From Candidatus Acidiferrum typicum (GTDB lineage: Bacteria; Acidobacteriota; Terriglobia; Acidiferrales; UBA7541): 35,077 nt of DNA. Positions within the stretch are counted from its first letter, which is position 1, and each line of letters begins with the position of its first letter. The position numbers and the translations under genes are program-made. Below the pieces are notes generated by a model that had not been told where the DNA came from, made no database searches, and saw only the letters and a program-made list of their open reading frames with translations. Shown here in pieces: positions 1 to 8,457 of this stretch. The DNA lies in contig DLMH01000114.1 of assembly GCA_002478115.1 (NCBI GenBank), forward strand, positions 1 to 35,077. The letters are read 5' to 3'.

Positions 1-124
1 ACAGAATTATGGAGCTAAGACACTGCGTCGGATTCGTCTTGCGGCATTTCCTAAGATGTGCCACGATTGATGTGTCTCTCTGGCTTCGCTCCGCCCGCGA
101 AACTGGTCGCGGGCGCCCGGTAAA

Positions 125-2074
125 ATGCGCAAAACCCTTCACCTCTATCTCGTCAAGCCTTCCCAATATGATGATGACGGTTATGTGGTGCGCCATTTTC
201 GCGGCGTTCTTCCGAGTAACACGCTCGCTTGTCTGGCCGGGCTCACCGAAGATGTGGTGCGGCAAAAGCGCCTGGGCGACTCCTGGAAGATCAAGGTTCA
301 CCTGTTCGATGAAACGGTCGACAAAATCCCTGTAAAGCGCATCTGCCGTTCCCAGCGCTGGGGTTTCGCCAAGACCATCGTCTGCCTCGTCGGCGTGCAA
401 ACGAATCAATTCCCCCGCGCCTGCGATCTTGCTCACACCTTTCGGCGCGCCGGCCTTACCGTTCTGATCGGTGGCTTCCACGTCAGCGGCTACCTCGCTC
501 TTCTCCCGGACATCCCTCCCGACATACAGCAGCTCCTGGACGCGGGCGTCACGATTGTGAAAGGGGAGGTCGAAGAAACCTGGGGCGACCTGCTGGACGA
601 TGCCGTTCACGGCCGCTTGAAGCCTCTCTACGATTTCCTGAACAACAAGCCTGACCTTTACACCAAGCCCATCCCCGCCATTCGCAGGAAATATCTGCGC
701 AAATTCGTCGCCTCCAATTTCGGCACCCTCGATTGCGGCCGCGGCTGCCCCTTTGAATGCTCCTTCTGCACCATCATCAATGTTCAGGGCCGCAAGATGC
801 GTTTCCGCTCCGCGGAGCACATTGCCGAGTCCATTCGCCGCAACTACCACGAAAACGGCATCACTTTCTATTTCTTCACCGACGACAATTTTGCCCGCAA
901 TAAAAATTGGGAGGCTATCTTCGACGCCCTCATTCGCCTGCGCACCGAGGAAAAAATCCCCGTGCGATTCATGATGCAGGTTGACGTCCTCTCCTGGAAA
1001 ATCAAGGAATTCGTCAACAAGGCCCGCCTGGCCGGCTGCCTCAATGTGTTCATCGGGATGGAGAGCGTCGATCCCGGCAACCTTGCCGCCGCCGGTAAGA
1101 AACAAAATCAGGTCAGTGAATACCGCCAGCTCATTCAGGCCTACCGCGATTCGGAAATTTCCACGCATGTCGGCTACATCATCGGCTTCCCGTTCGACAC
1201 GGTCGACTCCATCCGCCGCGATTTGAAATTCCTTATGTACGAGGTCTGCCCGGACCACGCCTCTTTTTTCATACTCATGCCTTTGCCCGGCTCCATGGAT
1301 CACCTCAACATGCTGCGCCGCGGCGAGTGGATGCACCCGGATTTCAACCTATACGATTCCCAGCATGAATTGACTCATCATCCTTACCTGAAGGATGGCT
1401 CCTGGAAAGAGACTTATTTCGAGGCCTGGCGCACCTTCTACAGTTTTGAGAACATGAAAGCGATCTTGCAACGCAGCCCGCGCTCCAATTATTGGAACAA
1501 TTTCCTGCGCTTCATCTGGTACAAGAATTCCATTCAGACTGAAGGCCGCCACCCCATGATGTGCGGCTACCTCCGCCTCAAAGGACGTGCCTCGCGGCGC
1601 CCCGGCTTCCCAGTGCTTTCCCGCTGGGACTATTACCCGGCTCGCTTCAAGGAAGTTCTCGGCGATCTCCGAAGCATGCTCAGCGTCCTGGCGGAGATGG
1701 AGGAGCTCTGGCTGCAAACCCGCCATCCCTCCGAAGCCGAACGCCGCGTTGTGGAAGAAATCGCCGTGCTTCGCGAAAAGTATGGCCAACTCAAGCTCAG
1801 GGACTTGCAGGCGGCCTTTCAGCGCGCCAAGGTGCACTTCCCCACGCTCCACGTGCCCTCCAAGGTCACTCTGTTCTGGGCCAAGTGGAGTCCTTTGCTG
1901 GTTTCTCATCGCGTCTATACCCGCGCCGACCTCGACGCCTTCTGGAAAACCGTCCGCCTGCGCTGGACGGAACGCCGCATCTTCCGCATCCCCGTCTTCA
2001 TGATGCCTTTGAATTTCTTTCGCGACGTTCAGCTCTCTCTCCTCTTCCTGTTCCACATGGGCCGCGCCCTTTAG
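125..2074 (+). CDS. Radical SAM protein with N-terminal cobalamin-binding-type domain
   Basis: The 649-residue protein carries a radical SAM CxxxCxxC motif at C208, C212 and C215 (CPFECSFC), which binds the 4Fe-4S cluster that cleaves S-adenosylmethionine. Residues 1-180 resemble the B12-binding Rossmann domain of class B radical SAM enzymes: a GGFH turn followed by a GEVEETW stretch, without the DxHxxG base-off motif. Such enzymes are often methylases or act on lipids and hopanoids. Residues 450-649 form a long C-terminal extension that I do not recognise. The ATG at 125 is taken as the start because the N-terminal HLYLVKP strand begins right there. The substrate cannot be told from sequence, and no biosynthetic partner is visible nearby. 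The family call is firm; the specific function is unknown. Confidence 0.85.
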   Translation: MRKTLHLYLVKPSQYDDDGYVVRHFRGVLPSNTLACLAGLTEDVVRQKRLGDSWKIKVHLFDETVDKIPVKRICRSQRWGFAKTIVCLVGVQTNQFPRACDLAHTFRRAGLTVLIGGFHVSGYLALLPDIPPDIQQLLDAGVTIVKGEVEETWGDLLDDAVHGRLKPLYDFLNNKPDLYTKPIPAIRRKYLRKFVASNFGTLDCGRGCPFECSFCTIINVQGRKMRFRSAEHIAESIRRNYHENGITFYFFTDDNFARNKNWEAIFDALIRLRTEEKIPVRFMMQVDVLSWKIKEFVNKARLAGCLNVFIGMESVDPGNLAAAGKKQNQVSEYRQLIQAYRDSEISTHVGYIIGFPFDTVDSIRRDLKFLMYEVCPDHASFFILMPLPGSMDHLNMLRRGEWMHPDFNLYDSQHELTHHPYLKDGSWKETYFEAWRTFYSFENMKAILQRSPRSNYWNNFLRFIWYKNSIQTEGRHPMMCGYLRLKGRASRRPGFPVLSRWDYYPARFKEVLGDLRSMLSVLAEMEELWLQTRHPSEAERRVVEEIAVLREKYGQLKLRDLQAAFQRAKVHFPTLHVPSKVTLFWAKWSPLLVSHRVYTRADLDAFWKTVRLRWTERRIFRIPVFMMPLNFFRDVQLSLLFLFHMGRAL

Positions 2075-2097
2075 CGCCTGCTGCGTGGCACAGGCGC
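2074..2097 (+). other. Stem-loop after the radical SAM gene
   Basis: GCGCCTG (2074-2080) and CAGGCGC (2091-2097) form a perfect 7-bp stem with a 10-base loop, starting on the last base of the stop codon. There is no T-run after it, so it is at best a weak or factor-assisted terminator or an mRNA-end structure. Confidence 0.35.
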
Positions 2098-2270
2098 ACT
2101 CCCAGCTTTCGTCTTGCCGCGGCAGGAGTGATGTGCCACCATGACCGCGTTAATCCGGCATCGCTCCGGCCTGCGCGCCCCGGCTTCTTCTCCCGATCCG
2201 CACTCTCATTCACAGCCTGCCGGAGCCGCTGCTGTTCTGGCATCCTTTGCGATTCACCGAGGTGCAGATC

Positions 2271-3266
2271 ATGGACAAAGACCTCTCCCGCAGAAAATTC
2301 CTGGAACACCTTGGTTTGGGAACCGCCGCCGGCGTAAGTCTGTCGCTCTTGAATAAGTTGGCCGAGGCGCGCCCCGCTGCCGCGGATCCTCTGCCCAGCC
2401 GCACGCTTGGGCGCACCGGCGCAAAGGTCTCCATCCTGGCCTTTGGCTGCGGCAGCCGCTTCCTGATGTACGAGCAAGAAGACCAGGCCTTGGCAGCGCT
2501 CAACCGCGCCATCGATCTGGGCATCACCTATCTCGACACGGCCTATGCCTACGGCGATGGCAAGAGCGAGACGCGCGTCGGCAAAGTCATGGCCACCCGC
2601 CGCAAGGAAGTCTGGCTGGCCACGAAAATTCCGGACCGCTCTTACGACGACTTCATGCGCCGCCTGGAGGGCAGCCTGAAGCGCCTCCAGGTGGATCAGG
2701 TCGATCTGCTGCACATTCACAGTTTGGGCCAGGCAAATGATCTGGAGAAAATCGAAGCGCCCAACGGTGCACTGAAGGCGCTGCTCCACGCGCGCGAGCA
2801 GAAAATGACGCGCTTCATCGGCATGACCAGCCACACCAACGGCGCCGTGATGGCCCAGGCCATCGAACGCCACGATCTGGATTGCGTCCAGATGGCTCTA
2901 AATGCCTCGCGCAACGGCCGCTTTGAGGAATTGGCCCTGCCGGCCGCGATTCAGAAGAATCTTGGGGTCATCGCCATGAAGGTCACCGGGCAGGAATTTC
3001 TTCTCGGCAACGCTGCGGGAAAAGCAGACATCGATTCCCTGCTGCACTATTCCATGAGCTTGCCGGTCACCACCGCCGTAGTCGGCATGCCGCGCATCGA
3101 AATGCTCGAACACAACATTGCGGTAGCCCGCAGCTTCTCCCCGTTGAAAGAAGACGAGATGGAGCGCCTGCGCCACGCGCTTTCGCCGTCGCGCGAGGGC
3201 CTGGAGCACAACCTCGTCGGCCACCTCGATGGGCCGACAACCACGCCGCACGCCTTCTTCGCTTAG
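2271..3266 (+). CDS. Tat-exported aldo/keto reductase
   Basis: The 331-residue protein belongs to the aldo/keto reductase superfamily of NAD(P)H-dependent oxidoreductases with a TIM-barrel fold. The catalytic tetrad is visible: D89 and Y94 in LDTAYAYG, K119 in LATKI and H150 in LLHIH. The N-terminus has a twin-arginine signal (SRRKFLEHLG, R7-R8) followed by a hydrophobic stretch and an Ala-rich cleavage region near residue 35, so the folded enzyme is probably exported. The ATG at 2271 is preferred because GAGGTG lies 6 bases upstream; an in-frame TTG at 2247 has no such site. The gene is separate from its neighbours. The substrate is unknown, and export of a cofactor-dependent AKR is a known but minority pattern. 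Confidence 0.88.
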   Translation: MDKDLSRRKFLEHLGLGTAAGVSLSLLNKLAEARPAAADPLPSRTLGRTGAKVSILAFGCGSRFLMYEQEDQALAALNRAIDLGITYLDTAYAYGDGKSETRVGKVMATRRKEVWLATKIPDRSYDDFMRRLEGSLKRLQVDQVDLLHIHSLGQANDLEKIEAPNGALKALLHAREQKMTRFIGMTSHTNGAVMAQAIERHDLDCVQMALNASRNGRFEELALPAAIQKNLGVIAMKVTGQEFLLGNAAGKADIDSLLHYSMSLPVTTAVVGMPRIEMLEHNIAVARSFSPLKEDEMERLRHALSPSREGLEHNLVGHLDGPTTTPHAFFA

Positions 3267-3456
3267 CCGAGGCAAACAAAGAAGGGAAGATAGCTGCAAG
3301 CGGCCCCTTGAACACTGGCTGCGCCCCATTGTGCAAACCCTTGGTGTGTTCTGCTCTCGACCTGCCTGCCTGGCGTTGTTAGGATACCTGCAGACGCGGG
3401 GCTTCCACGATTCTGCTGCCGCAATCCTGACGGGGGAAGCGACGCAACGAAAAACC

Positions 3457-4890
3457 ATGCCTCGGCGAAATGAGCTCGCCCAACGGCTCCTGGCCCTACT
3501 CCGCGGGGCCAATCGGCTTCGCCCCGGAGAGCGCCTGGGCGTCGCTGTCTCCGGTGGCGCGGATTCCGTGGCCTTGCTGCATCTTCTTTTGGAACTACGA
3601 GAGGAGTTGGGCTGCGTGCTGTGCGTTGTGCACTTCAATCACAAGCTGCGCGGCCGGGCTTCGGAGGCTGATGAGAAGTTTGTCGCGCGACTTGCGGCGC
3701 AGCACGGCTTGGAGTTTTTTGTGGCCAGAGAGAACATCGCCGCAAAAACCAAACGCGAGCGCGGCAATCTGGAAGATGTCGCGCGGCGGGCGCGTTACGC
3801 TTTTTTTGAGCGCCTCGTGCAAGAAAGCCGTCTGGCGCGCGTCGCCGTGGCGCACACTGCCGACGATCAGGCGGAAACCGTGTTGGCGCATATCCTGCGA
3901 GGCACGGGACTCGCCGGGCTCGGCGGGATCCATCCCACAACCGGTGTCGTTGTGCGCCCGCTCCTCGGAATCCGCCGCGCGGATCTGCGCGCCTATTTGC
4001 GCGGCAGGCGCCAGGCCTGGCGCGAGGATGCCTCCAACCGCGACACCAAGCGCATGCGCGCCCGCATTCGTCAAAAACTCCTGCCGCTGCTGGAGCGGCA
4101 ATTTCAGCCCGCAACCGTGGAGCATCTCTGCCAACTCGCGGAATTGGCACGCGCGGACGAAGCCTACCTCGAACATCAGGCCTCACTGCACGAAAAGGAA
4201 ATGACTCAAACAGCGCAAAACGCAACGCGGCTCGCCTTGTCTGGTTTTCTCCGCGAACCTCGCGCCATCCAGACCCGCCTGCTACGCCGCATCGTCGATC
4301 ATCTCAAGCCACGTGCCGGCCAATTCAGCGCCGCCCATGTGGATGCACTCCTCGCGCTTGCAGAACATCCAGACAGCGGCAAGTCCATGCAACTGCCGGG
4401 CGGCGTGGAGGTGCGCCGGGAATCGCAAGCGCTGGTCTTCCTGCCCTCGGCAGAAATTGCGCCGTCCAGCCGAAAAAAAACCGCGTCGCGCGAGTATGCC
4501 TACGAAGTGGATTTGCGCGCCGGCCAAGTCAAGTTGCAGGTTGTGGAACTTCACTGCCGCCTGCACCTCAGGGTGATTGACTGGCCCCCAGAAGGGCGAG
4601 AAACTAAGACTACAGGGGCGGTCTTGGACCGTGGACGGTTATGTGTACCCCTGGTGTTGCGCAACTGGGTCCCGGGCGATTCCATGCAGCCCCTGGGCCA
4701 CCGGAAACGCCACAAACTGGCGCGTTTGCTGAATGAGATTGGCGTCAGCCGTTGGGAAAAAAAGTCGTGGCCGGTGCTCACCACTGGCGGGCAGATCGCG
4801 TGGGTTCGCGGATTAGGCGCCGCCCATGAGTTTGCCGCAGGGAAAGAGACACGGGAAGGTGTCGTGATTACCGAGGACCAAGCATCGTGA
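3457..4890 (+). CDS. tilS: tRNA(Ile)-lysidine synthetase
   Basis: TilS converts C34 of the CAU anticodon of tRNA-Ile2 to lysidine using ATP and lysine, so that it decodes AUA instead of AUG. The 477-residue protein has the PP-loop ATP-pyrophosphatase signature SGGADS at residues 32-37, an HFNH strand, the HTADDQAETV motif and a C-terminal domain ending in the LGHRKRHKLARLLNE region typical of full-length TilS. I chose the ATG at 3457 because the residues before it (open to 3229) resemble no TilS and the family starts shortly before the PP-loop. The stop overlaps the GTG start of the next gene (GTGA), so the two are translationally coupled. tilS-hpt-ftsH is a widely conserved order. Confidence 0.93.
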   Translation: MPRRNELAQRLLALLRGANRLRPGERLGVAVSGGADSVALLHLLLELREELGCVLCVVHFNHKLRGRASEADEKFVARLAAQHGLEFFVARENIAAKTKRERGNLEDVARRARYAFFERLVQESRLARVAVAHTADDQAETVLAHILRGTGLAGLGGIHPTTGVVVRPLLGIRRADLRAYLRGRRQAWREDASNRDTKRMRARIRQKLLPLLERQFQPATVEHLCQLAELARADEAYLEHQASLHEKEMTQTAQNATRLALSGFLREPRAIQTRLLRRIVDHLKPRAGQFSAAHVDALLALAEHPDSGKSMQLPGGVEVRRESQALVFLPSAEIAPSSRKKTASREYAYEVDLRAGQVKLQVVELHCRLHLRVIDWPPEGRETKTTGAVLDRGRLCVPLVLRNWVPGDSMQPLGHRKRHKLARLLNEIGVSRWEKKSWPVLTTGGQIAWVRGLGAAHEFAAGKETREGVVITEDQAS

Positions 4891-5486
4891 CCAACGCAAG
4901 CGTCGCCACTTATAGTGCCGCGCGGATCGCGAATCGCGTCAAGGCCCTCGGACGGGAAATTTCGCGTGGCTGCCACGGCCGCAGGCTGGACGTGGTGGTG
5001 ACCATGGACCGCGCCTTCGTCTTTGCCGCGGATCTGATTCGCGCCATCGATGCGCCCATGGTCGTGCACTTTGTCCGCGAAGATGTGCGTGACGTTGACC
5101 AGGGCGGCCGCGCCCGCCGCGAAGTTTTTTTCGCCAATCGCGAGGCCATGGCCGCCAGCAAGGAACGCCCCGAATTCCAGGGCCGCGACGTCCTGCTGGT
5201 GGATGCCGTGATCGAAAGCGGCGTCACGCAGGATTTTCTGCTGCGGCGCATTGGCGAGAGCAAGCCGCGGTCGTTGCGCCTGGCCGTGCTGCTGGACAAG
5301 CCATCGCGGCGCCATGTGGCTCTGGAGCCCGATTACTTTGGCTTTCAGACTGCATCTAACCAATTGTGGGCCGGCTATGGGCTGGCCGCCGCGAACGGTA
5401 CAGGTCGCAACGGCAAACACTTGGTGGCAGGTAGTGGAGCGAAGCGGCGTAGCAAGCCGAGGCGGTCTGCCAAAAAGAAGCGCTAG
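4887..5486 (+). CDS. hpt: Hypoxanthine phosphoribosyltransferase-like protein with divergent active site
   Basis: The 199-residue protein has the type I phosphoribosyltransferase fold and the position expected of hpt between tilS and ftsH. Canonical Hpt makes IMP or GMP from PRPP and purine base. Here key loops are changed. The usual LKG of the PPi loop reads MDR (residues 40-42). The usual PRPP loop (E-D-x-x-D-T-G) reads DAVIESG (106-112), losing the second acid and the D-T pair. The C-terminal YGL strand is kept. Residues 182-199 form a Lys/Arg-rich tail ([11 protein letters not shown]), unlike catalytic Hpt. It starts with GTG, overlapping the tilS stop by 4 bases. It could be a divergent enzyme or a regulatory relative; catalytic activity is doubtful. 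Confidence 0.75.
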   Translation: MTNASVATYSAARIANRVKALGREISRGCHGRRLDVVVTMDRAFVFAADLIRAIDAPMVVHFVREDVRDVDQGGRARREVFFANREAMAASKERPEFQGRDVLLVDAVIESGVTQDFLLRRIGESKPRSLRLAVLLDKPSRRHVALEPDYFGFQTASNQLWAGYGLAAANGTGRNGKHLVAGSGAKRRSKPRRSAKKKR

Positions 5487-5502
5487 GGGCGCTTCCAGGA
5501 TT

Positions 5503-5536
5503 TCATGGGTTTTCTTGGGTTCATGGGTTCAGGGTT
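5503..5536 (+). promoter_or_regulatory. Iterated GGGTT direct repeats upstream of ftsH
   Basis: In the 65-base gap between hpt and ftsH the word CATGGGTT occurs at 5504-5511 and 5522-5529, with CTTGGGTT at 5514-5521 between them and a further GGGTT at 5532-5536. The spacing is 10 and 8 bases, close to one helical turn. It could be an operator or leader element for ftsH; no protein is known to bind it and chance is not excluded. Confidence 0.3.
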
Positions 5537-5551
5537 AACAGCGAGGGTACA

Positions 5552-7501
5552 GTGAATTCCAGTTCCACGGCTAAGACGATTCTCTTTTGGATTTCGATCG
5601 TATTCCTGGGGGTCATGCTCTGGCGCCTGGTTTCCGCCAACGGGCAGGCTGCGCGCGAGGACACTCCTAGCTTTAGCGAATTCGCCGCGAAGGTCGACAA
5701 GGGCGACGTCAAGGAAGTCACGCTGTATCTCTCGCAGAACAGCTACGAGCTTCAGGGTGAATACATCCAGCCGGCGAACCGCAAATTCCGCGTCCTGATC
5801 CCTAAAGAAAAGGCGCCGCAGATTATGGACACGCTGCGCGACAGATCCGTGCAACTCAGCGTCAAGGAAGTCCGCAGCAGCGACTGGGTGCTGATCCTCC
5901 TGAATGCCCTGCCCTTGCTCTTGCTGGCGGGCTTTGTCTTTTTCCTGATGCGGCAGATGCAGGCGGGCGGCAACAAGGCCCTGAGTTTCGGCAAATCACG
6001 CGCGCGGCTGCTTTCCGCGCAGCAAAAGAAGGCCACCTTCAAGGATGTGGCCGGCAGCGACGAAGCCAAGGAAGAACTCCAGGAAATTATTGATTTCCTC
6101 AAGGATCCCCAGAAATTCCAGAAACTCGGGGGGCGCATTCCGAGGGGTGTGCTGCTCGTGGGGCCTCCAGGGACGGGCAAAACCTTGCTGGCGCGCGCGA
6201 TTGCCGGCGAGGCGAATGTGCCGTTCTTCTCCATTTCCGGCTCTGATTTCGTGGAAATGTTTGTGGGCGTGGGCGCCAGCCGCGTGCGCGACCTCTTTGA
6301 ACAGGGCAAGAAGAATGCGCCCTGTATCATCTTCATTGACGAAATTGACGCCGTCGGACGCCATCGTGGCGCCGGACTCGGCGGGGGCCACGACGAACGC
6401 GAGCAAACTTTGAACGCCCTGCTCGTCGAAATGGATGGCTTTGAAACGAACGAAGGCGTCATCCTGATTGCCGCCACCAACCGTCCCGATGTGCTCGATC
6501 CCGCCCTCCTTCGCCCCGGCCGGTTTGACCGCCGCGTGATTGTGGCGCGCCCCGACGTGAAAGGCCGCGAGGAAATTCTCCGCGTGCACACGCGCAAGGT
6601 GCCCATTTCCGATGATGTGGATCTTTCCATCATCGCGCGCGGTACGCCGGGCTTTTCTGGCGCGGACCTCGCTAACCTCGTGAACGAAGCCGCGCTCTGG
6701 GCGGCACGCCAGAATCGCAAATTTGTCATGATGGTTGATTTTGAAATGGCCAAGGACAAAGTTTTGATGGGCGTGGAGCGCAAGTCCATGATCCTCTCCG
6801 ACGAGGAGAAGAAGAACACTGCTTACCACGAAGCCGGCCACGCGCTGGTGGCGGCCATGACGCCCGGCGCCGATCCGGTGCACAAAGTCACCATCATCCC
6901 GCGCGGCATGGCGCTTGGCCTCACCATGCAGCTGCCCGAAGCCGATAAGCATACCTACACCAAGGAGTATCTGGAGGGCATGCTGGCCGTGCTGATGGGC
7001 GGGCGCAGCGCGGAAGAGATTTTCCTCGGCCACATCACCACCGGCGCAGGCAACGACATCGAACGCGCCACGGATATCGCGCGCGACATGGTCTGCGAAT
7101 GGGGCATGAGCCAGATGGGACCGCTGGCCTATGGCAAAAAGGAAGAAGCAATCTTCCTCGGCCGCGAAATTGCCCAGCACCGCGATTTCAGCGAGGATAC
7201 CGCGCTGCAGATCGATAGAGAGGTAAAGCGCATTGTCAACGAGGCCTACGAGAACGCTCGCGCCCTGTTGTCAAACCATCGCGACACCCTGGAGCACGTG
7301 GCCCTGGCTTTGCTCGAACGCGAAGTGCTAGACGCCATCGAAGTGAAGTTGCTGATGGAGGGCAAGCCGCTGCCGGAAAAGCCGCGCACGCCTCCCACAC
7401 CGCCGCCACAGGGCGCGCCCAGCACTGACCCTAAGGTCGTCCGCCCGGAGTTGCGGCCCGCACCCGGCTTCACCCGCGGCGATTCGCCCGCCAAGGCCTA
7501 A
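5552..7501 (+). CDS. ftsH: ATP-dependent zinc metalloprotease FtsH
   Basis: FtsH is the essential membrane-bound AAA+ protease that degrades misfolded membrane proteins and short-lived regulators as a hexamer on the cytoplasmic face. The 649-residue protein shows two transmembrane helices (about 9-28 and 112-132) around a small periplasmic domain, Walker A GPPGTGKT at 204-211, Walker B in IIFIDEID at 259-266, the second region of homology at about 308-327 with its arginine fingers, and the zinc site HEAGH at 426-430 with the third ligand D502 in GNDIERA. The Pro-rich C-terminal tail is usual. The GTG at 5552 is taken as start with GCGAGGG 5-11 bases upstream. It ends the tilS-hpt-ftsH group and is followed by an intrinsic terminator. 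Confidence 0.97.
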   Translation: MNSSSTAKTILFWISIVFLGVMLWRLVSANGQAAREDTPSFSEFAAKVDKGDVKEVTLYLSQNSYELQGEYIQPANRKFRVLIPKEKAPQIMDTLRDRSVQLSVKEVRSSDWVLILLNALPLLLLAGFVFFLMRQMQAGGNKALSFGKSRARLLSAQQKKATFKDVAGSDEAKEELQEIIDFLKDPQKFQKLGGRIPRGVLLVGPPGTGKTLLARAIAGEANVPFFSISGSDFVEMFVGVGASRVRDLFEQGKKNAPCIIFIDEIDAVGRHRGAGLGGGHDEREQTLNALLVEMDGFETNEGVILIAATNRPDVLDPALLRPGRFDRRVIVARPDVKGREEILRVHTRKVPISDDVDLSIIARGTPGFSGADLANLVNEAALWAARQNRKFVMMVDFEMAKDKVLMGVERKSMILSDEEKKNTAYHEAGHALVAAMTPGADPVHKVTIIPRGMALGLTMQLPEADKHTYTKEYLEGMLAVLMGGRSAEEIFLGHITTGAGNDIERATDIARDMVCEWGMSQMGPLAYGKKEEAIFLGREIAQHRDFSEDTALQIDREVKRIVNEAYENARALLSNHRDTLEHVALALLEREVLDAIEVKLLMEGKPLPEKPRTPPTPPPQGAPSTDPKVVRPELRPAPGFTRGDSPAKA

Positions 7502-7533
7502 CGCAATTTTCGCCTTCGTCTCCCATAACCGTA

Positions 7534-7559
7534 GGGGCGCAGCACGCTGCGCCCCTTTT
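7534..7559 (+). terminator. Intrinsic terminator after ftsH
   Basis: GGGGCGCAG (7534-7542) and CTGCGCCCC (7547-7555) form a perfect 9-bp GC-rich stem with the tetraloop CACG, followed directly by TTTT. It lies 33 bases after the ftsH stop and is the clearest rho-independent terminator in the window. Confidence 0.88.
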
Positions 7560-7576
7560 GGCAATCACTTTCAACC

Positions 7577-7737
7577 TGGTGGGAGTACCGAATCGAACCG
7601 GCCACTCTGCCCTCCCTCTTATCTCGGATACCTTCGCGTCCGGCGCGTCGTCTCCCGGCCGTCCACGACGCTTGGCGGTTCCCCCCGGCTGAATCGGGCC
7701 CGCCAAGCCCCCAGGGGAACATTCAGCAAGAACTCCC
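7577..7737 (-). ncRNA. Structured stretch ending in a tRNA-like 3' end with CCA (candidate RNA or tRNA remnant)
   Basis: Read on the minus strand, this stretch ends in GGTTCGATTCGGTACTCCCA followed by CCA, which looks like a T-loop, acceptor strand and encoded CCA. The minus-strand GGGAGT at 7737-7732 pairs perfectly with ACTCCC at 7586-7581, giving an acceptor-like closing stem around 161 nt. Inside are two perfect stems: 7645-7651 with 7665-7671 (7 bp) and 7670-7678 with 7700-7708 (9 bp). They share two bases and so are alternatives at their base. The T-stem is imperfect and I can build no D-arm or anticodon arm, so it is not an ordinary tRNA. It may be a decayed tRNA 3' end at an integration site, an unrecognised RNA or chance. 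Confidence 0.3.
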
Positions 7738-7744
7738 CTCACTT

Positions 7745-8457
7745 ATAAGGAGGCTTTGAAAAAGGAAAAAGTAAGAAAAAATCTTTCGCGGGGGGCAGAT
7801 TTTCGGTCAGCCGCCTACAAAGCTGAGTGACGGTCTCCGTCACGATAGCTCAGCGCTTTCTGCCAAACAGCGACATTGTCATTGGTGGTGGTATTGAAGA
7901 AGCAAGCCACCTCACGATACCCGCTGCGCCTAAGAGTGTGCTACCCAGCTTCGTTGCCAACACGGATCGTTCATTGGGTGATCCGTGCGTCGCCACTCCT
8001 GGCCTTCTCCTCAGTCGGACGAATAAGCGATTTGTCCAGTCCCTTGCCTTCATGTCTCTCGCTTAACCTTGTCGGTCGGCCGGGAAGTCAAAACGGACAT
8101 TCCGGTTGTATTGAGTTGGTGGGAGTCAAAATGGAAGTTCGTACACGAAGACCATAGGGCGAGCTAACTGTTCCATTCTATACAGTTCTGCGGAAATCCT
8201 CTTGGTATGGTAAAGCTTGCGGCGGAACGCCCTTATGGAGATGGTGTTTCGCTCTGAATTATGGAACCAAGTTAAAGAGGTTCCCTCGTGGCAAAAGCCC
8301 TGGAATGAAGTGACCTGAATCCCGGATGTAATTTAGAAGCGCGCGGCAACTCCGAGGACGAACTTCTCAGGAAAGATACTGAGCACGCTGGCATGTGGCT
8401 CTGATCGTTCTCGGGTCCCATCGCCCATTATCAGCAAGGCCAAGAAGGAGAATATCT
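7745..8457. other. Gene-poor stretch before htrA
   Basis: This stretch of about 710 bases has only short open frames of 67-93 codons that overlap one another on both strands. None shows a recognisable motif or a convincing ribosome binding site. The DNA looks lower in GC than the flanking housekeeping genes, with a purine-rich A-tract at about 7758-7790. The one clear structure is the stem-loop at 7822-7854. I see no supportable gene. Confidence 0.5.
7822..7854. other. Long stem-loop in the gene-poor stretch
   Basis: GTGACGG (7827-7833) pairs with CCGTCAC (7837-7843) around a 3-base loop TCT, and GCTGA (7822-7826) pairs with TCAGC (7850-7854) after a 6-base bulge. There is no T-run, so it is not an obvious intrinsic terminator; it could be a protein-binding palindrome or a relic repeat end. 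Confidence 0.45.

Noticed and set aside
5752..7180. Long minus-strand open frames inside ftsH
   Set aside because: Shadows of ftsH, whose motifs are complete.
7577..7660. A normal tRNA gene on the minus strand
   Set aside because: The 3' end is tRNA-like, but the T-stem is mismatched and no D-arm or anticodon arm can be drawn; kept only as a tRNA-like element.
7827..8157. Short overlapping open frames (67-93 codons) on both strands before htrA
   Set aside because: They overlap one another, start inside a hairpin or without a ribosome binding site, and match no family I know.
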